64,000 bases of DNA from Methanoculleus formosensis (GTDB lineage Archaea > Halobacteriota > Methanomicrobia > Methanomicrobiales > Methanoculleaceae). The position numbers and the translations under genes are program-made. The stretch lies in contig NZ_VHLL01000006.1 of assembly GCF_025384765.1 (NCBI RefSeq), positions 1-64,000 on the forward strand, read 5' to 3'. Below are positions 62,767 through 64,000 of this stretch, piece by piece. The notes below the pieces were generated by a model, which saw only the letters and a list, made by a program, of their open reading frames with translations, ran no database searches and was not told the DNA's origin. Position 1 is the first letter of the stretch, and each line of letters opens with the position of its first letter.

Positions 62767-63974
62767 GGCCCCTCCGCATCGTCGAGCGCCTCAACGCCCG
62801 GGAGCGGCTTTCCCGCGAGCATGGCGAGGGCTGCACCGCCGCCCGTCGAGACATGGGTCATCTCGTCGGCAAGCCCGAACCGTTGTACCGCATCCGTGGT
62901 CGAACCCCCGCCGATGACCGTTGTGCCGTCGAGATTGGCAAGGGTCGCGGCGATCCGGCGCGTCCCTTCTGCGAACTCCGGGATCTCGAAGACCCCCACC
63001 GGGCCGTTCCAGGCGACGGTCCGCACCGCCCGAAGCTCCCGGGAGAACTCATCGACGGCCGCAGGCCCGATGTCGGCGATGATCTGGCCGTCCGGGACCT
63101 CCGTCGCGGGCACAACCCGGTTCGGGACGCCCGCTTCCAGCCTCTCCGCGACGATGACGTCTGAGGGCAGAAGGAGACGGACGCCGCGTCGTTCCGCATT
63201 CTTCTCGACCCTCCTGACTTCGTCCAGGCGGTCGGTCTCGACCTGCGACGCACCGGTCCGGTAGCCCCGGCTCGCAAAGAACGTCGCCGCCATGCCGCCC
63301 CCGATGAGGAGGAGGTCCACCCGGGAGATGACGTTATCGAGGAGTTCCAGTTTGTCGCTCACCTTGGCGCCACCGATCACCACGGCAAACGGCCTCTCGG
63401 GGTTCTGCAGGATGCGCGTAAACGCGTTGACCTCTCTCTCCAGGAGGAGCCCGGCCACCGCCGGCAGGTAGTTCGGGACGCCCACGATCGAGGCGTGGGC
63501 CCGGTGGGAGGCCCCGAAGGCGTCGTTGACGTAGATCTCGGCGAGACTGGCGAGTCCCTCTGCAAAGGCAGGATCGTCCTTTTTCTCTTCCGGGTGGAAC
63601 CGGAGGTTCTCGAGGAGAACGATATCACCGTCGTTCATCGCCGCGACCGCGCTCTCCACCTCCGGCCCGATGCAGTCATGGAGTGCGGCGACCGGCCGGT
63701 CGAGGAGGAGAGAGAGCCGGTTCGCCACGAGGGCGAGGCGCAGCCGTCCCTCGACCCTGCCCTGCGGCCGGCCCAGGTGAGAGCAGAGGATCACCCGCGC
63801 CCCCCGCTCGCAGAGATACTGTATCGTCGGCAGGCTGGCCCGAATACGGGTGTCGTCGGTGATGGCGCCGGCTTCGTCGAGCGGTACGTTGAAGTCGGTG
63901 CGAACGAGCACCCTTTTGCTCGTCACGTCGATCTCCCGGACAGTCTTCTTCCGTCTTGGTATCACGTTCTGCAT
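62763..63974 (-). CDS. pgk: Phosphoglycerate kinase, bacterial type
   Basis: 403 residues. VLVRTDFNVPLD, SHLGRPQGRVEGRLRL, LLENLRFHPEEKKDD, GGAKVSDKLELLDN, WNGPVGVFE and GGGSTTDAV are all standard motifs, and the overall pattern is that of bacterial enzymes. It moves phosphate between 1,3-bisphosphoglycerate and ADP. The ATGA overlap with pfkA shows that both glycolytic kinases are made together. Confidence 0.95.
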   Translation of the reverse strand: MQNVIPRRKKTVREIDVTSKRVLVRTDFNVPLDEAGAITDDTRIRASLPTIQYLCERGARVILCSHLGRPQGRVEGRLRLALVANRLSLLLDRPVAALHDCIGPEVESAVAAMNDGDIVLLENLRFHPEEKKDDPAFAEGLASLAEIYVNDAFGASHRAHASIVGVPNYLPAVAGLLLEREVNAFTRILQNPERPFAVVIGGAKVSDKLELLDNVISRVDLLLIGGGMAATFFASRGYRTGASQVETDRLDEVRRVEKNAERRGVRLLLPSDVIVAERLEAGVPNRVVPATEVPDGQIIADIGPAAVDEFSRELRAVRTVAWNGPVGVFEIPEFAEGTRRIAATLANLDGTTVIGGGSTTDAVQRFGLADEMTHVSTGGGAALAMLAGKPLPGVEALDDAEGP

Positions 63975-64000
63975 ACCGATGTACCCCCGGAGCAGCGGAG

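Noticed and set aside
1-64000. CRISPR arrays, rRNA, tRNA, integrases and complete insertion sequences
   Set aside because: None seen; the only repeats are the 44-base pair at 51.9/52.8 kb, the GCGAAG hairpin and internal gene duplications.

Overview
The window is about 60 percent GC and looks like a chromosomal stretch from a methanogenic archaeon of the order Methanomicrobiales, most likely Methanoculleus or a close relative. Supporting signs are TATA-box promoters with GGAGG-type ribosome sites, an F420-type flavin-independent oxidoreductase, the alternative (Ahb) heme pathway, PAS-rich archaeal sensor kinases, and a family of small membrane proteins with an N-terminal GWCPN signature that I associate with methanogens. 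I see no rRNA, tRNA, CRISPR array or intact insertion sequence. The genus is an inference from gene content.

Layout. 0-2 kb: a MntA/HepT toxin-antitoxin pair and a nuclease-like protein. 2.4-5.2 kb: a receiver-PAS-histidine kinase. 5.4-11.7 kb (minus): a kdpABC potassium pump operon ending in a KdpD that has no kinase domain and apparently starts at CTG. 12-16 kb: a lipoprotein, an archaeal AAA ATPase and a large HPII-type catalase. 16.5-30.4 kb: mostly single housekeeping or accessory genes (amino acid permease, NADP-type secondary alcohol dehydrogenase, dCMP deaminase, two methyltransferases, a hydrolase, a peptidase, RsgA, a radical SAM/SPASM enzyme, a flavin-binding-type protein, AlkD, GNAT, phosphoesterase). 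30.5-33.7 kb: a heme synthesis operon in which AhbD is fused to a siroheme decarboxylase domain, followed by a second decarboxylase subunit and AhbC. A second catalase lies convergent to it at 33.7-35.2 kb. 35.6-45.5 kb: a stand-alone condensation-domain acyltransferase, an iron-sulfur protein, a 3-methyladenine glycosylase, a cupin, an AI-2E-type permease, a cation/proton antiporter carrying a PKD domain, and a four-PAS histidine kinase. 45.9-50.7 kb: a C69 peptidase, a dienelactone hydrolase, a DUF169 protein and a TetR/aldo-keto reductase operon with a tandem operator. 51.5-56.1 kb: a helix-turn-helix regulator followed by six translationally coupled small membrane proteins that all begin with the same GWCP(N) signature. 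56.2-64 kb: a lone ABC ATPase, an F420-dependent oxidoreductase, a glycosidase-fold protein, a flavin-binding-type protein, a zinc dehydrogenase, and a bacterial-type pgk-pfkA operon.

How the genes work together. The two catalases need heme and the ahb operon makes it, so 14-35 kb holds an oxygen-defence set in an organism expected to lack heme-dependent respiration; DNA repair genes (AlkD, 3-methyladenine glycosylase) are nearby. Kdp, the antiporter with an RCK-C domain and the truncated KdpD form a cation-homeostasis theme. The strongest candidate for an undescribed system is the regulator plus six-protein GWCPN array at 51.4-56.1 kb, with its own TATA/inverted-repeat control region and signs of recent internal duplication. 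Next are the AhbD-decarboxylase fusion and the antiporter-PKD fusion.
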